NCBI GenBank assembly: GCA_027186245.1
Contig: CP114498.1
Location: 3,169,501 to 3,233,500, forward strand
DNA length: 64,000 nucleotides
Source: Coriaria nepalensis
Lineage: Eukaryota > Streptophyta > Magnoliopsida > Cucurbitales > Coriariaceae
Direction of reading: 5' to 3'
Shown: positions 17,462-29,912 of the stretch, piece after piece
Position numbering within the stretch: position 1 is the first letter of the stretch
Layout of the letters: every line of letters begins with the position of its first letter
Notes under the pieces: generated by a model
What the model was told of the DNA's origin: nothing
Databases searched by the model: none
The model's input: the letters and a program-made list of their open reading frames with translations, nothing else
Made by a program: the position numbers and the translations under genes

Positions 17462-17469
17462 CATCCATC

Positions 17470-20342
17470 CTTTAGGTCAAAAATAAATTACCCAAAACTT
17501 TTGGATAATTATTTTAAACCCTCGAAAGTTAAAAGAAATGGAATAAACTCCTAATTTCGTTAACGGATGACCGTTAATTCGATTCCGTCACTGTTAATTT
17601 TCCTTCTTATCATACATTTTCTTTGTATTACCATCTTCTCTATTATTTTAGTGTCATCACTTTCTCTCTCAAATCTGGACCGTTAAAATTTCAATTTCTA
17701 TCCAATTAAATATAATTAATTCCCTGTAATTTTGGATTCACTTAATTTTTGGATTATGAATATCAAAATTAATTGTAACCTTAAAATTTTTCTTAGGCGT
17801 TCTTTAACTTTTATTACCAAATATTTGACAATAAATTCTTGAAACTCTAGAATGTTTTAAACTTCTCTTTTTAAGGTTGCTCTTTTTTATAGCAAAAAGG
17901 AGGGACCTATCATCATACATACAAGGTTAACTTAATTTTACATTTGATAATACGTTAAAAATGTGAGAGAGAGTATTGAAAATATTACGAAGATATTAGT
18001 AATCTTATTTATTATTGGTAATACTAGAATTTTTCGGACATGAAGTAAAAAGTAATTAATTCAAAATTCGAAATAAGTTTAAGTTAATTAGTAAAAATTA
18101 AATTAATTAATTAAAATTAAATAATTAAATGACTGATTAAATATAAGTTTTGGTTGAGTAATAATCGAATTTGGTTGAACACATAGTATTTTATTTAGTC
18201 AAAAATTGGTTAAAGGGTATTTTTCCTTTAAATAATTAGAATAACACCATGATGAGAGAAGTGGTATGAGAATTGACCATAGATCGCTTGTATTAAGGTT
18301 ATATGAGATTTGATCTTAACCATTTAGAGGAAAAGACAAAATCAAGACAACCCACCAAGTATTTTTGTGAACCAAGTTTGAGAAGAATTTCCGGTTGAAA
18401 CTTAGAAGTAGTGAAGCATTTTCGGTTGAAACTTAGAAGTAGTGAAACATTTTTGGCCGAATCAAGTTTGAGACAAATTTTCGGTTGAAACTTGAGAGAA
18501 ATGAAACATTTATGGCCGAAATAAGAAAGAGAATAGGAGAATTTCGATCGAAAAGTGGTTCGATCAAAAGTTGAACTATTTTTTCCTAAAAAGTAGAGAT
18601 GCATTAGACTCATTCTATTTCCGATCGAAATACAAGGGAAGCGAGGGAATATTCAGCCGAAATTCAAGGGAAGTGGGGGATGATGATTATAACAAATCTA
18701 AACCAAATAATAACTAAGTTCGGTAGAGAAAAGTTGAGCCAAATCCATCCCTCAAAAACAGGTGGATGTGACCCACAAAGTGAGAAGTGGTTTCTGAAAA
18801 AAGATGAGTAGCGTTCAACTTCCAATTTATTATAAAAAATGTCGTTATAAATTTGTCTATAAATAGTATGTTTGATGAAAGGTAACATCATCAATAACCG
18901 ATCAACCATACATACATACACACACATAAATTCATCATTCTGGTCCGTTCCAATACTACTACACTTATTATTTTCATTTCCTCTAGAAAAATGTGATTTT
19001 TTTTTCCGTAGATCTATTCTTAGGAATGTTATTAAATCATTAGATTATCACCTAAGTAAAAGTCTTGATTTATATTAACAAACAAAATGTTAGGTTGTTT
19101 ACTTTCTCCGATATTCATAATTCGTTAAATTTCATCTTGTTTAGTTATATTGTTAGTATTAGATATAAGTTAGATTTAATTTTATGTCTTGGCCTAAATT
19201 TAATGTAGCCTTTAAATTTGGATATGGATTTTAATGTTTCAAGTCAATTATTGTATGACATAAAATTTTCTTAACATCAACAATTATAATTATATAATTA
19301 ATATTATATCACGTTAAAATTAATTTTAAATTATACCCTTTAATTTATGATAAAGATAATATATATATATATATATATATTGAGATTTAAACAACTCAAA
19401 ATTTAAAATCTGAATTATCCATAATCGTTACCTTATTCGTAATCGTAAGGCTATTAAGGAGGATATTGATTACTCGAATGTAGATTGTGCCTCACTCTTT
19501 AATTTATATGATTTTGTTTTTAATTATTGGATCTAATATTGATTACCTTAATATATTTTGTCTTTCCTTAATTTAAATTTTTTTTTCCGATCACATCTCT
19601 GTTCTAAAAGATATGATTGCAAATGGTTATAAAATGTTATTGTTGAGTATGAAGTCTTTTGGATAAAAGCTACTACTAGGAGTGATCGATATATATATAG
19701 AATCAATTGTTCATGTTTTTAAGAAAAAAAAGTTATATGAATTATGATATTTAATGTAATATAATAATATACAAATAATTTTAATTATTATAATTTAATA
19801 ATTAAATAATATCTTAAGATAAATTAAGATATTAATTAAAATAAAGAATTAAATTAGAAATAATAATTATAACATATAGAGAGGGATATGAGAGTCCTTA
19901 TGTCATGAATACTATGTTTTAAAAATCGTGAAATGATTTGCGGGAGAGTTATTTGAAATAGGTACTACAAATTTATCGAGAGATTTTCTTTAAATCACTG
20001 ATATGGTTATCGAAATCGTAAGTACCGGGTCATAAAATGACCCGCTTTCTCATAATTTGTACTTTAAATAACTGAATATATATGTATTAAAAAAAAATGT
20101 AAAAAATAAAAAATAAAATTCTCCAAATAAGGACCAGTGACCGTTACGACCTTATTGATTAATAAAATCCACGGATACACATTCCCTTCACAATTTTTTC
20201 TTCTTCTCACTGTCGATCCGTTTCTCTTCTCTTCTCACTATCGATTTCTTGTTCTTCTCTTCCACGGCTTCGCAAACTTGGGCACCTTTCCTGCTCGAAA
20301 GTACCTAGTACAGAAAAGTCACGACAGTGGCTGCGTGTTGTT
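17470..20342. other. spacer between the head-to-head S12 and ISY1 genes
   Basis: AT-rich, with no recognisable gene. It contains a short tandem repeat at 18372-18520 and a TA microsatellite near 19360-19380. The stretch 20130-20342 just before the ISY1 leader is CT-rich (TTCTCTTCTCTTCTC) and is the likely core promoter on that side. Confidence 0.5.
18372..18520. repeat. short tandem repeat, TTTTCGGTTGAAACTTAGAAG unit family
   Basis: Three imperfect copies of a unit containing CGGTTGAAACTT(A/G)(A/G)AG(A/T)A...TGAA(A/G)CATTT, two of them separated by AAGTTTGAGA(C/A) segments. The open frame across it (18299-18613, minus) simply reads the repeat. Confidence 0.5.
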
Positions 20343-21067
20343 CGAACAGCTCACCGATTTGCTTCAGATTCAAAACCCTAATTCTTGAGGCAGCTCTCCA
20401 GCGACCTTCTCTCTCTCGAAGCAGCCGCGCCAGCTACCAGTTACAGCCTCTCAGGTACATTCCGTCCGCCCCTTTCTATTTATTTCTCCGTCTTCTCTCT
20501 TCCATCTGCTATCTGGGCCTCCGGCTCTCTGGTTATTTTTCTGACTGTTGCTTCTCTTAAAGGGTCAATAAGTAAGCCTCTCTCTCTCTCTCTCTCACTC
20601 AATTAGAACCCAAACAAATTCAACGTGTATTATTATTATAGTTCACAATCTTGATTTTCTTATTGGATATCGAGTCTTAGACCAGTTTATATTCTCATAG
20701 ATGAATCCTTCATCATCCCCAAAGTTGGCCTTACTATGCCGAAGAAGAATCCGAGCCATAATTCTGATTCCAATATGGAATCATGTATGCCTTGAGGTTT
20801 CTCAACCAGTATAACCCTAGTTAATACACAGTTGCCAGGAATCATACATGGATTAAGACATTAACGCCATATGTGATTCATTCTCAAAAAGTCAAAGCCG
20901 ATGAACTTAGCATATAAAAGGGATCAAATGAAAAAACAACAAACTACGTAATTTTTTATGATCCGTTGGGTGATGATTGAGCGATATCATCAACTCTGAT
21001 CAATATTTTGAAAAGAGGGCTTATCCCAGTTTCTCATTTTCCGTTAGTCTAGAGGATAAGTCATAGT
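20343..21067 (+). repeat. inverted duplication, arm B (leader exon and first intron of ISY1)
   Basis: Mirror copy of 16712-17461. It contains AAAACCCTAATTCTTGAGGC, the donor CTCTCAG/GTACATTCCG at 20454/20455, a CT microsatellite near 20578-20597, and the intron block with CATAGATGAATCCTTCATCA. It lies directly upstream of ISY1 and in the right orientation to act as its non-coding first exon. The matching acceptor would be CCCTGCAG at 21855. Confidence 0.8.
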
Positions 21068-21904
21068 TGGTCAGTATATAATAATAATACTGTGTTGTAA
21101 GGAATCAAGAGAGTTAGTAAACATCCAAAAATATAATCTGGTCAGAAGCTGTACTGTACTAGGCTGCATTTGGTGTGATATTTGATTTCCTTCAGGTTAA
21201 AACTGTATGAGCCCGAGTTGGTTACAGTATTTATATTTCTAAATCATTATAGTTTCCTTTTATTTTTTCCTAATTAGTATTGTCTCTATGACATAGTTAA
21301 GATGTTGCAATATGAAAAACATATAAATAGACTTCAAGATGCCCAAAGTGTAGTTAATTCAATTTGTCCCAACAACCCTGTTCTTGGCTGGCAGCTTCTT
21401 GTGTTGACAAATTAATTCAAGACGTCCAAAGTGTAGTCACTAGTTGATTCCTTTCTATACTTCCTCCCTTTACAGAACATAGATTATCTCTAGGTAGCTT
21501 GGCCTCTCTTTTCAAGATCTCAAATTTTTTCCATAATCTCTTTACATCAAGGCTGTATTGGCAAATTTTTTCGGTCATCTCTTTTCATCGAAATCTGGGT
21601 TTCATAGCTCCCGTATTACTAGAACTGGATTTAATGTGTAGCTGGCAAAGTGGTAAACTGCAGTCTGGTCAAACTGGAGTTGCTAATATTTTTCCAAACA
21701 AAGGCTTTTACTTCTGCTTGTTTTCTCTGTTGTGTCTGTTTGTTAGTCTCTCTGCATATGGTAGTTTCTCTGCGAAATTCTTCTAGGTTATTTTTCAAAT
21801 AAACGTACTGGGTTCCTAAATTATGTTAAGATGTACATGATATTTTACCCTGCAGAGTTCTGAGAAGACAGGAAAGCGGAAAAAAAAAAGAATCAAAGTG
21901 AAAG

Positions 21905-22819
21905 ATGGCTCGAAATGAGGAGAAAGCACAGTCAATGCTCAATCGTTACATAACCCAAAAGGCCGAGGAAAAGAAGAAGCCTAAGGAGCGCAGACCCTTC
22001 CTTGCCTCTGAATGCCGTGACCTAGCGGAGGCCGACAAGTGGCGGCAGCAGATCATGCGAGAAATTGGCCGCAAGGTGGCAGAGATCCAGAATGAGGGTT
22101 TAGGCGAGCACCGTCTCAGAGACTTGAATGATGAGATCAACAAACTTATCCGTGAAAAGACTCATTGGGAGCGTCGGATTGTAGAGCTTGGTGGGCCCAA
22201 CTATGCCAGACACTCTGCAAAAATGACCGATCTGGAGGGGAACATTGTAGATGTTCCGAACCCAAGTGGCCGTGGGCCTGGGTACCGCTATTTCGGAGCG
22301 GCTAAGAAGCTTCCAGGTGTTAGGGAGCTATTTGAGAAACCACCCGAGTTGAGAAAACGGAGGACCCGCTATGATATTTATAAAAGGATTGATGCGAGCT
22401 ATTATGGCTATAGGGATGATGAGGATGGGGTTTTGGAGAAGGTGGAGGGGCCTGCAGAGGAGAGGATGAGGGCGGAGGCAGTGGAAGAGTGGAGGAGGAT
22501 GGAGGAGATAAGGAAGGAGGCGAAGAAGGCGGTGAAGAGTGGTGAGGTGGCGAGAATAGTGAATGCTTCGGCGAAGGAGGTGTTGTTTGAGGAAGAGGAA
22601 GATGTTGTGGAGGAAGAAAAGAGGGAGAGGGAGAGAGAGGTGATGAGAGAGAAAATGGAGAAGGAGAGAGAGTTTGTGGTCCATGTGCCATTGCCGGATG
22701 AGAAGGAGATTGAGAGGATGATTTTGGAGAAGAAGAAGATGGAGCTCTTGAGCAAGTACACGAGCGAGGGTCTCTTGGAGGAACAAACTGAGGTTAGGGA
22801 GATGCTTAAAGGTAGCTAA
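21905..22819 (+). CDS. ISY1: pre-mRNA-splicing factor ISY1
   Basis: Component of the NineTeen-complex-related part of the spliceosome; nuclear. A single coding exon of 304 aa, in the usual range for plant ISY1 (about 300). It opens MARNEEKAQSMLNRYITQKA and has the conserved SECRDLAEADKWRQQIMREI and LRDLNDEINKLIREKTHWER blocks, then GPGYRYFGAAKKLPGVRELF and TRYDIYKRIDASYYGYRDDE. The C-terminal half is Glu/Lys/Arg-rich and probably coiled coil, ending KYTSEGLLEEQTEVREMLKG. The ATG sits 50 nt after a good acceptor (TGCAG at 21855), so the upstream leader probably comes from the duplicated S12-type exon at 20343-20454. Minus-strand open frames across the gene are antisense shadows. Confidence 0.93.
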   Translation: MARNEEKAQSMLNRYITQKAEEKKKPKERRPFLASECRDLAEADKWRQQIMREIGRKVAEIQNEGLGEHRLRDLNDEINKLIREKTHWERRIVELGGPNYARHSAKMTDLEGNIVDVPNPSGRGPGYRYFGAAKKLPGVRELFEKPPELRKRRTRYDIYKRIDASYYGYRDDEDGVLEKVEGPAEERMRAEAVEEWRRMEEIRKEAKKAVKSGEVARIVNASAKEVLFEEEEDVVEEEKREREREVMREKMEKEREFVVHVPLPDEKEIERMILEKKKMELLSKYTSEGLLEEQTEVREMLKGS

Positions 22820-23258
22820 GAGTTTTTTCTTTTGAACGTTGCATTAGCTTTTTTCATATACATTTAGAATGGTTTTATTGGAAAAATGAGAATTCTACTC
22901 ATTTTCTCGTGATGTATGTATTTTGGTCATAACTTGTTCCAATGAATTAAAAGTTGACATGTTAAGCATTCTCTTGGCCTCTTATATATTAAATGATAGT
23001 ATTAACCAATTTTACCTTATTTAAATATTAATTGCAGCTGAGGAGCAAACAGGAAATAGTTGATACATTCACCCCCCCTTCTTTCTTTTGGTAGTATGGA
23101 GAAGCTACACAAACATGCTTTTCTTCTAGCTAGATAGAGAAGCCACACAAACCTTCCAACAGTTTAGATACATATTAGTTCTTTCGACATCGTGGCTAGT
23201 ACATCCCAAATTTCTTCCAAGTTCAATCTTCACGTGGTAGTCTGTGTATCAGCATTTG
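22820..23258. other. ISY1 3' flank
   Basis: AT-rich 3' UTR and spacer. I see no further feature. Confidence 0.4.
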
Positions 23259-23477
23259 TTACAGTGCTGCTAGAGTCCTGAGGTGAACAGGACCCAAAAC
23301 CAGAACCCTCTCTCCATAGCCAGAAGCCAAGCTCGTAACCAACCCAGTACCCGAATCCATAACTGTCTCAACAATGGTCTCGGCTACAGTTGTTGCAGTA
23401 GTGGTGGTCTCTGACCCCGAACAGCCTACCCCATAGGCTGACCCTCTTTCAGCTCCTTCCGAATTAGTGGTAGCCAT
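23259..23477 (-). CDS. hypothetical 72-aa Thr/Gly/Val-rich protein
   Basis: Intronless open frame starting MATTNSEGAERGSAYGVGC, followed by a Thr/Val-rich stretch (TTTTATTVAETIVETVMDS) and ending VHLRTLAAL. I do not recognise the family. In favour: base composition is clearly higher in GC than the surroundings, an ATG in good context, and a TATATAC box (about 23558-23566, minus) some 85 bp upstream. Against: short, no domain, no signal peptide or membrane helix, and no visible homologue in the window. Could be a young or lineage-specific gene, or chance. Confidence 0.3.
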   Translation of the reverse strand: MATTNSEGAERGSAYGVGCSGSETTTTATTVAETIVETVMDSGTGLVTSLASGYGERVLVLGPVHLRTLAAL

Positions 23478-24643
23478 TGATATGGTTGAGGTACTTTAAG
23501 AATATCGAAAATTTGTTGCAAGTGCAAGGACCTCGCTGTAACTGATTCTGATCTTCCTAAATGTATATACGGAAGAAAAAGGCCTCTCTTACGTCTTACT
23601 GGTCGACTTTTTCTTTCCCTAAAATGGCGAAGTCACTTAGCCTAAGTGAATGATTAAAGGGTCAGTATCAAGCTACAAATGACTCAAATTGTGGATATAA
23701 TTTGGTGGTGTGAGTGAAGAAGTGGATTAGAGGCACGCATTATAATATTTTTCACTACGGCACTACCAACTACCACCCCAACTAAAAACTGTCGTCAATG
23801 ATAGAATGATAGTGAAGTGAATTTCTTCACTTCAGTGATGAGAAAACCTGATGATCGGTGGTAATAATTGGATTAAAAACTTAAAAGAACTAATCAAGCT
23901 TATGAACTAAGTTCTCAAAATTTCAACCTGGTCATCTGAAAAAACAAGAAGTGCCAACTCGTAGGAAGAGTAAAAACCCTCTCGCCTTTCTCTCCAGGTA
24001 TTAGCGGCCGCCGCTTGTTATTACAGTCCTTGCTTGATGACTTCTGTTCTTACGCAAAACCTTTACCTCTTTTCATTTCTTTTTAATATTCACTTCTTAT
24101 TTTAAGAGATTTTTTAATAACTCTTATGACTGCATTTTAGGTCTTTAATGATGATCTTTCAGTTTCAATGATGTTTGGCGTCTTCTCGAGTGAATAAAAT
24201 ATCAAAGAGTATCAGAGTGGTATTATGCTCACCATTTCCTTCTTAATGCAACACTTCTAGAGCGAACATGCCACAGACATCCATTTATAGTGTAAAGATT
24301 AAACTACAATTTTACGTGAAAGTAAAATATATATTGAGAAAGCCACAAGAAAAAAAAAGTACAAATAATTTAAAATAGAATAAAATTCCATGACAATTTG
24401 CAACTTCCAACTACGGCTTCGAAAAACGTTAGCAGAAGACTGTACAGGAATATGATCAAAATGTTGAATCTAACACTAGCTGGGAGAACTAGGTAAAAAG
24501 TAAGTTTCCCATCTCCTACGTCCAATTGCTTAGACGGACTTTCACTTCAGTCAACTTATTTCTTTCTTCCTCACACTTTCTATTTTTGTTTTAAAGAATT
24601 ATATCCTGGAAAACAAGTAGATGAAGAAAAATACTATCCAGCA
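23478..24643. other. intergenic, no gene seen
   Basis: Mixed-composition spacer between the hypothetical ORF and the kinase 3' end. No coding, RNA or repeat signal noticed. Confidence 0.4.
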
Positions 24644-27600
24644 TTAACCTTTAGTGTTTTCTGTTCTTAATTTTTGAAGCTCAGCTTGGGCACTTGTGAG
24701 CCTACATATAAGAAAGCAAGTTTCAAATTAATTATTAAAAAAATGAACATTATAATCTTACATAATGCTTGTGTATCTGCATATAAAATGTCAGTAATGG
24801 TATACCTCGACTGCAAATCGGTTATTTCATTAAGTAATTGTGTTTCCCGGTCATGAGCTGCTTCAAGCTGCAAACATAAGCACATATTCTTCCTTTAGTT
24901 GATTTCACGTAATACAGAAAAAAACTTCCTACATAATTATCCAGTTTGGACACAACTTAATTTGTGTCAAATGAGAAATGCAGGTAACCTACCACAAACT
25001 TGACTGCAGTTTCAAACGTCGAACCAAATGGACCTCTAAACATGATTTTGCATTGCAAAAAATCATTTTTTTTTTTTAAAGATAAGTTCAATTTCGTTGA
25101 AGAAGGCCAAAAGCCTGAATTACATTCCAAGTTGGAGAACAAATAAACAGTAAAGGAAAATTGAATCCAAACAAAGCGAGTATTCCAAGTTACGAAGAAG
25201 AGCATTGTGAAAAATGCTAATGGGAGAATAAGCATAAGGTTTTTTTTTTCCCTTTTATCTTTTTCCTTACATACCAAAGATTTCTCCACCGCTGCAACAT
25301 GAGATGCCGAACATCCTGCTTTGACTGGAGTGATGGGAAAAAAAAAATGTAAGCTCAACTAATTATATGAAAGAATGCACGTATATGACTATAGGGGAGA
25401 TTATAGATTGAACCTGCAAAGTCGCCCAGAGTAGCAACATGCTTCATTATGCTTAAAATATTCTCCTGTTGAAAGAACGAGTAAATAAATAAATAAAATA
25501 AAGGTCCTTAATAATCCTTATGTAAGGAACAAAATACAACATTGTTAATTCATACCCCCTGATTAATATTTGACTGCAAAATAGAATGCAACAGGTGAAA
25601 AGTAGAAGGGCCAGAAAGAGTTGATGTCCTAGCAGATGGTGAAGGTAGAGGTGAGAGTAGCGGAGTTGAAGGATTGGAAATTGTGGAATACGGAGTAGTT
25701 ATCACCTACATAATAGAAATGTTCCACAAGAAAGAAATGTAGTAAAAGAAAAAAAAAATGATTTCAGAATTTTAAGCATCATCGAAAGAGAATAAGAAAA
25801 TGTTCTAAAAGATTTCTTATAGGAGGAATATGATTCAATTGTAGCCTGGGTCATCCGTTCAGATCATAGCATAGGCCTCTTTTTTTTTTTTCCTCCTTTT
25901 TTTCACTTTAGTGCTTTGATGTGTGAAAAATATAAAGCGAACCCTTAAGAATTGAGCCGTTGTCCTGTATAATTTTTACAAAATCAAAAACAATTAAACA
26001 GGCCAAAAATCTTGGCTAGCGTTAAGGGCCTGCAGTTCATACCTTAGACATAGACATAGAAGTTCAAAAACAAAATCTCTAACCACCATATGAGGGAGAG
26101 ACTCATAGCAGAGATAAATGAAAGTTATGCACATAACGAAATCGAACCTTCAGTCTAAAATTGATGACATAAAGAAAACGTGGTTAGTAGTACGAATTCT
26201 ATTCCCTTTCAAACAATTGATTTGTCAAGACTTTATGGTCCAGCAAGTTACTTGCAACGGCGTAATGCAATTTTCAGAAGGAAGAAGCATTAAAATGCAG
26301 TTGATCGGTGCCAGTGCTTATAAGATCTGAATAGTACTAACCTGCATGCTCTGACTCTTAAGGAGTATAGGAGTAGGGGCCACCTGAAAAGAACAAGGTG
26401 AATTCATACCCCATCTGAAAAAGAATGAAAGGTGCATGCCAGAGTTAAGAAGGTCACCTTTTCTATGCTAACATTCTCAGATGTAACTTTGAAACGCCCT
26501 TTCTGTTGCACAACTGGTGACCTTCCCTTCTCATCAAGTTCACTACTACTTGAAGCTGCAAGAACAATTTAATTATTAAACTAACAGGAGCAGCCTGATG
26601 AATGAATGGAGCACATTAATCAGACAATCTCCAAGAACTTTCTCCACGGTGACAACTTTCAAGAGATGCCAGAAAAAGAAGAGAAGAAGTATGCAATACA
26701 TCTTTAGAACATGCCTGATTTGGCTTGTTTACAAGAAACTTCAGAAGGCATATCATCCACTGCTTGTGGAAGAGTAGAAGAACTGCAATTTGGGATGTTC
26801 TGTAGCTGATTTTGCAACTTATCTCTGTAAATCCATTAACCGATTTAAGTACTTGCAGAATAATATAGTTTGTGTGAAATACCGAGGACGTAATCAGATA
26901 ATGCACAGAACGATAAGGGGACTATCACATTTGATAAAACTTGCTGGAAATTGGTTAAATCTGAACGAGTAGGGCAAATAGCAATTGGGAATCAATATAA
27001 TGGTTGAATAGAAAGTATTCACTGGCTGCAACAAACTTTAACTGATACCAGACATCCAAGTAAGTTTCAGAGTTTAAACCTGTCTCTTTTAGTAGGTGAA
27101 ACAGAAACTTCTAGTAATGTGCCTCCGGCTGAAACATTATTTTGTTGATCACTAGAACTGGCTGCACACTCTAAAGTTCCTCCACTGAACTCCAATTCCT
27201 GTATTTCAGATGAACTATTTCCAGCGCGAGCATCATGCTTGGGAGAAGAATTAAGCATAGTACGGTCCTCATGATATGACCTGTGTATGGTCAATAACGA
27301 CAATATCAAAACAGGTATCAGAGACTAGTAAAAAAAAACAATGTAAAAAAAGACACTGTTTGAGTTGACAAACTTCATATCATTAGACGTCGGGTCAACC
27401 GAGGGAAGAGGAACTGCTTGATTTGGCATCTTATCATTCCACTCCTGTAGAAGATCAGATGCTAAGGAACCAAAATTTGAGAAGGGGAGACCTTTATATA
27501 TACATGGAGATGGACATAGATGTAAATATACCGAATCTGCAGCTTGAGAGGAGCTTTGACATTGTGAAGTTTTTTCTTCCCCATCAAGTATAACAAAGGA

Positions 27601-29912
27601 ATTTGAGCTAGATATCATGTCATCATTATCTTGGATCTGAATGGAAGATAAAACAAAGAAAGACATTATTAACTCGTAATGATATCAGATAATTATAAAA
27701 GAAGAAGGCAGTGGATAATTGCTAGTACCAGGGATGCCTGAGCCTTTACATCTTCAAGATCGAAGTTCCACACACTAATTCCTCGTTTATATTCATTCTA
27801 TTCATAAGGAAACACCATATTGACATTCATTCAATGCATAATAAAACACAACATTGATATCTTATTTAGATATTTTCCAAAACCAGTTATAGACAATGCC
27901 AACCCAAAAAAAAAAAAAAGTTAAAAAGGGGATTAAAAAGAAAAAAAGAAGCCATTCAATTCATTCTTATCTATAAAACTCTAACCTGTGATATTTCCTC
28001 CTTCTCCCCATCAGGCATTTTCTTCTGAGCTACCATATCTTCCTCTTTTTTCTGTGATTAAGAAAAAGAAAGACTAAGCCATGAAATAATCATGAAACAC
28101 AGAAGGATCCTGAGTCTTAAGAATCATACATAAAAGATATAGAGTTGCTACCTTCAATGCCTTAATGCGATCGCCAAGATTTGGTAGGCCCTCCAAAAGG
28201 GTACGCACAATATAATCATTTGACTTGGCTTGCTTGAAGAAAGGATGCTTTAGCAATTTCTTTGCAGAAGGGCGTTTTACAGGGTCTTTTACCAAGCAAA
28301 TAGCAATCATCTGCTTAAAATGCTAAAAAAGAAAAGGAAAAAAGAAAACGAAACAGGATGATATTTGACATCTCCACAAACAACAGTTGGCATCTGCATT
28401 GAACCATTTTGGAGAATACCTTTGAATATTTCCGATCCCTTTCATAATCAAGACCTGGAGGAGCATTCTGTAGAGTCATCAGAAGAACCTTCATTGGGGG
28501 ATACTGTGAGAAAGGCGCATTGCCACGGGCGAGCTCTAAAGCAGTTATTCCAAAAGACCAGATGTCCGCTCTGCAAGCAAGATTACAACCAGAATAACTT
28601 TACAAAATCTTACAGGAAATACATTAGAATAAAAATCAAGAAAAATAGAAGAGTAGGATGACAATATAGAGGAAATAAGACAAACTTGAAATCATAACCA
28701 TGTAGCTGCTCCATAACCTCAGGCGCCATCCTTCAAAACAGTGATACAAACTCTTATTTACCACCAAGAAAATTACCAAAAATGAATTATATCTATAAGT
28801 CATTCTGCATTGTGCCTTTTGCAGGATGTCCCTTCTTATTCCCTTATTCAGACATATATTTTAAGTCATGTACTGAAAATCATGACGGTTTACTTCCTTT
28901 CAGCTAAGCATGAATGCCCACAGATGAACCATCCAAAACCATTCCATAATCTCAAACAAGAAACAAATGAAAACTTGAACTTCTAGATACAGTAGTATAA
29001 ATGTACCAGCAAGGTGTCCCCACAAATGTATTCCTCATGCGATGCCTATCGCACGAATCAAAAAGGCAACAAGAAACCCCAAAATCCCCCAGCTTGACCG
29101 TACCACGGGAGCCAATGAGTATATTCCCGGCCTATAGAGATTATTAGATAAGATAACGAAGAGCATCGAACTAATTGCCAGGTGCAACATATTAATGAAA
29201 TATGGAATCTAATAATGTATGGCTATACTCACTTTGACATCCCGATGTATGTGTCCCTGATTATGAAGATACTCTAAACCCTTTAATACCTCCTTCAATA
29301 TTGTTGCTATAACCACCTCCCCAAAACCAGTCGGGTATGCGGCTTTTAAAATGTGTAGACACGAGCCTCCAGACATGTAGGGCATAACAATCCACAGACT
29401 ATAGTCACTAACAAAGGAACAGTGGCATTTAAGCACGTTAGGATGGTCAACCATGATCATCGTTTGTGCTTCTCGGGAAATGTTGAACTGTAAAGCATGA
29501 TTTCAGAAACACAGTTTTAGTCTTAGTAGGATAATGCGAAGCTTACTAGCAAACAAATTAATCCCCTAAATTGATCATTCTAACAATTTGATCAACGTTC
29601 CAGATATGAAGAGAGATGAATTTCAATTTTTTTCCGAGAAATTTTATAACTGCATATCAATAAAAAATGCAGGTCGAATTCAGACTTAAACATCAGAGCG
29701 TCTAATCAGTATCAGAGCAAAAGTCAAAAACGAAATTGCGTGAAAAAGTTTACCAGATCACAATCAGCACGCTCCAAATCAAGGATCTTAATGGCGACTA
29801 TCTCGTCATAAGGTTTACAGAGAGCTCGGTGCACCGAGCCACTCACACCCTGCCCGATCTCTTCATGCAGAGTATAATGCTCTGCTCCTACGGGATACTT
29901 CTTCTTCTCCAT
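24644..29912 (-). CDS. STE20/GCK-type Ser/Thr protein kinase (BLUS1/fray2-like)
   Basis: Cytosolic kinase of the plant STE20/SPS1-related group. Nineteen exons: 29912-29754, 29487-29233, 29131-29007, 28730-28686, 28570-28420, 28322-28152, 28051-27986, 27797-27729, 27636-27532, 27444-27389, 27280-27080, 26824-26715, 26555-26458, 26383-26342, 25705-25556, 25465-25414, 25324-25275, 24867-24806 and 24701-24644, adding to 2025 nt and 674 aa. The kinase domain (about residues 13-275) has [29 protein letters not shown] and GTPCWMAPE, so it should be active. The tail contains [32 protein letters not shown] and a coiled coil [20 protein letters not shown]. Exon 10 uses a weak donor (GTCTAA) and exon 12 probably a GC donor; both keep the frame. 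Its substrate is unknown. Confidence 0.87.

Noticed and set aside
17256..17468. 70-aa frame starting MDVFRIRFRFKTLIL, similar to the frame at 20327-20560
   Set aside because: The similarity comes from the duplicated non-coding leader of S12 and ISY1; the frame crosses a splice donor and is not conserved as protein.
22320..22786. Three long minus-strand open frames opposite ISY1
   Set aside because: They are antisense shadows of a purine-rich coding sequence and read as Ser/Pro/Leu low complexity.
24985..25045. Possible extra kinase exon ([14 protein letters not shown])
   Set aside because: No phase-compatible acceptor; joining 25275 directly to 24867 gives the family sequence [12 protein letters not shown].
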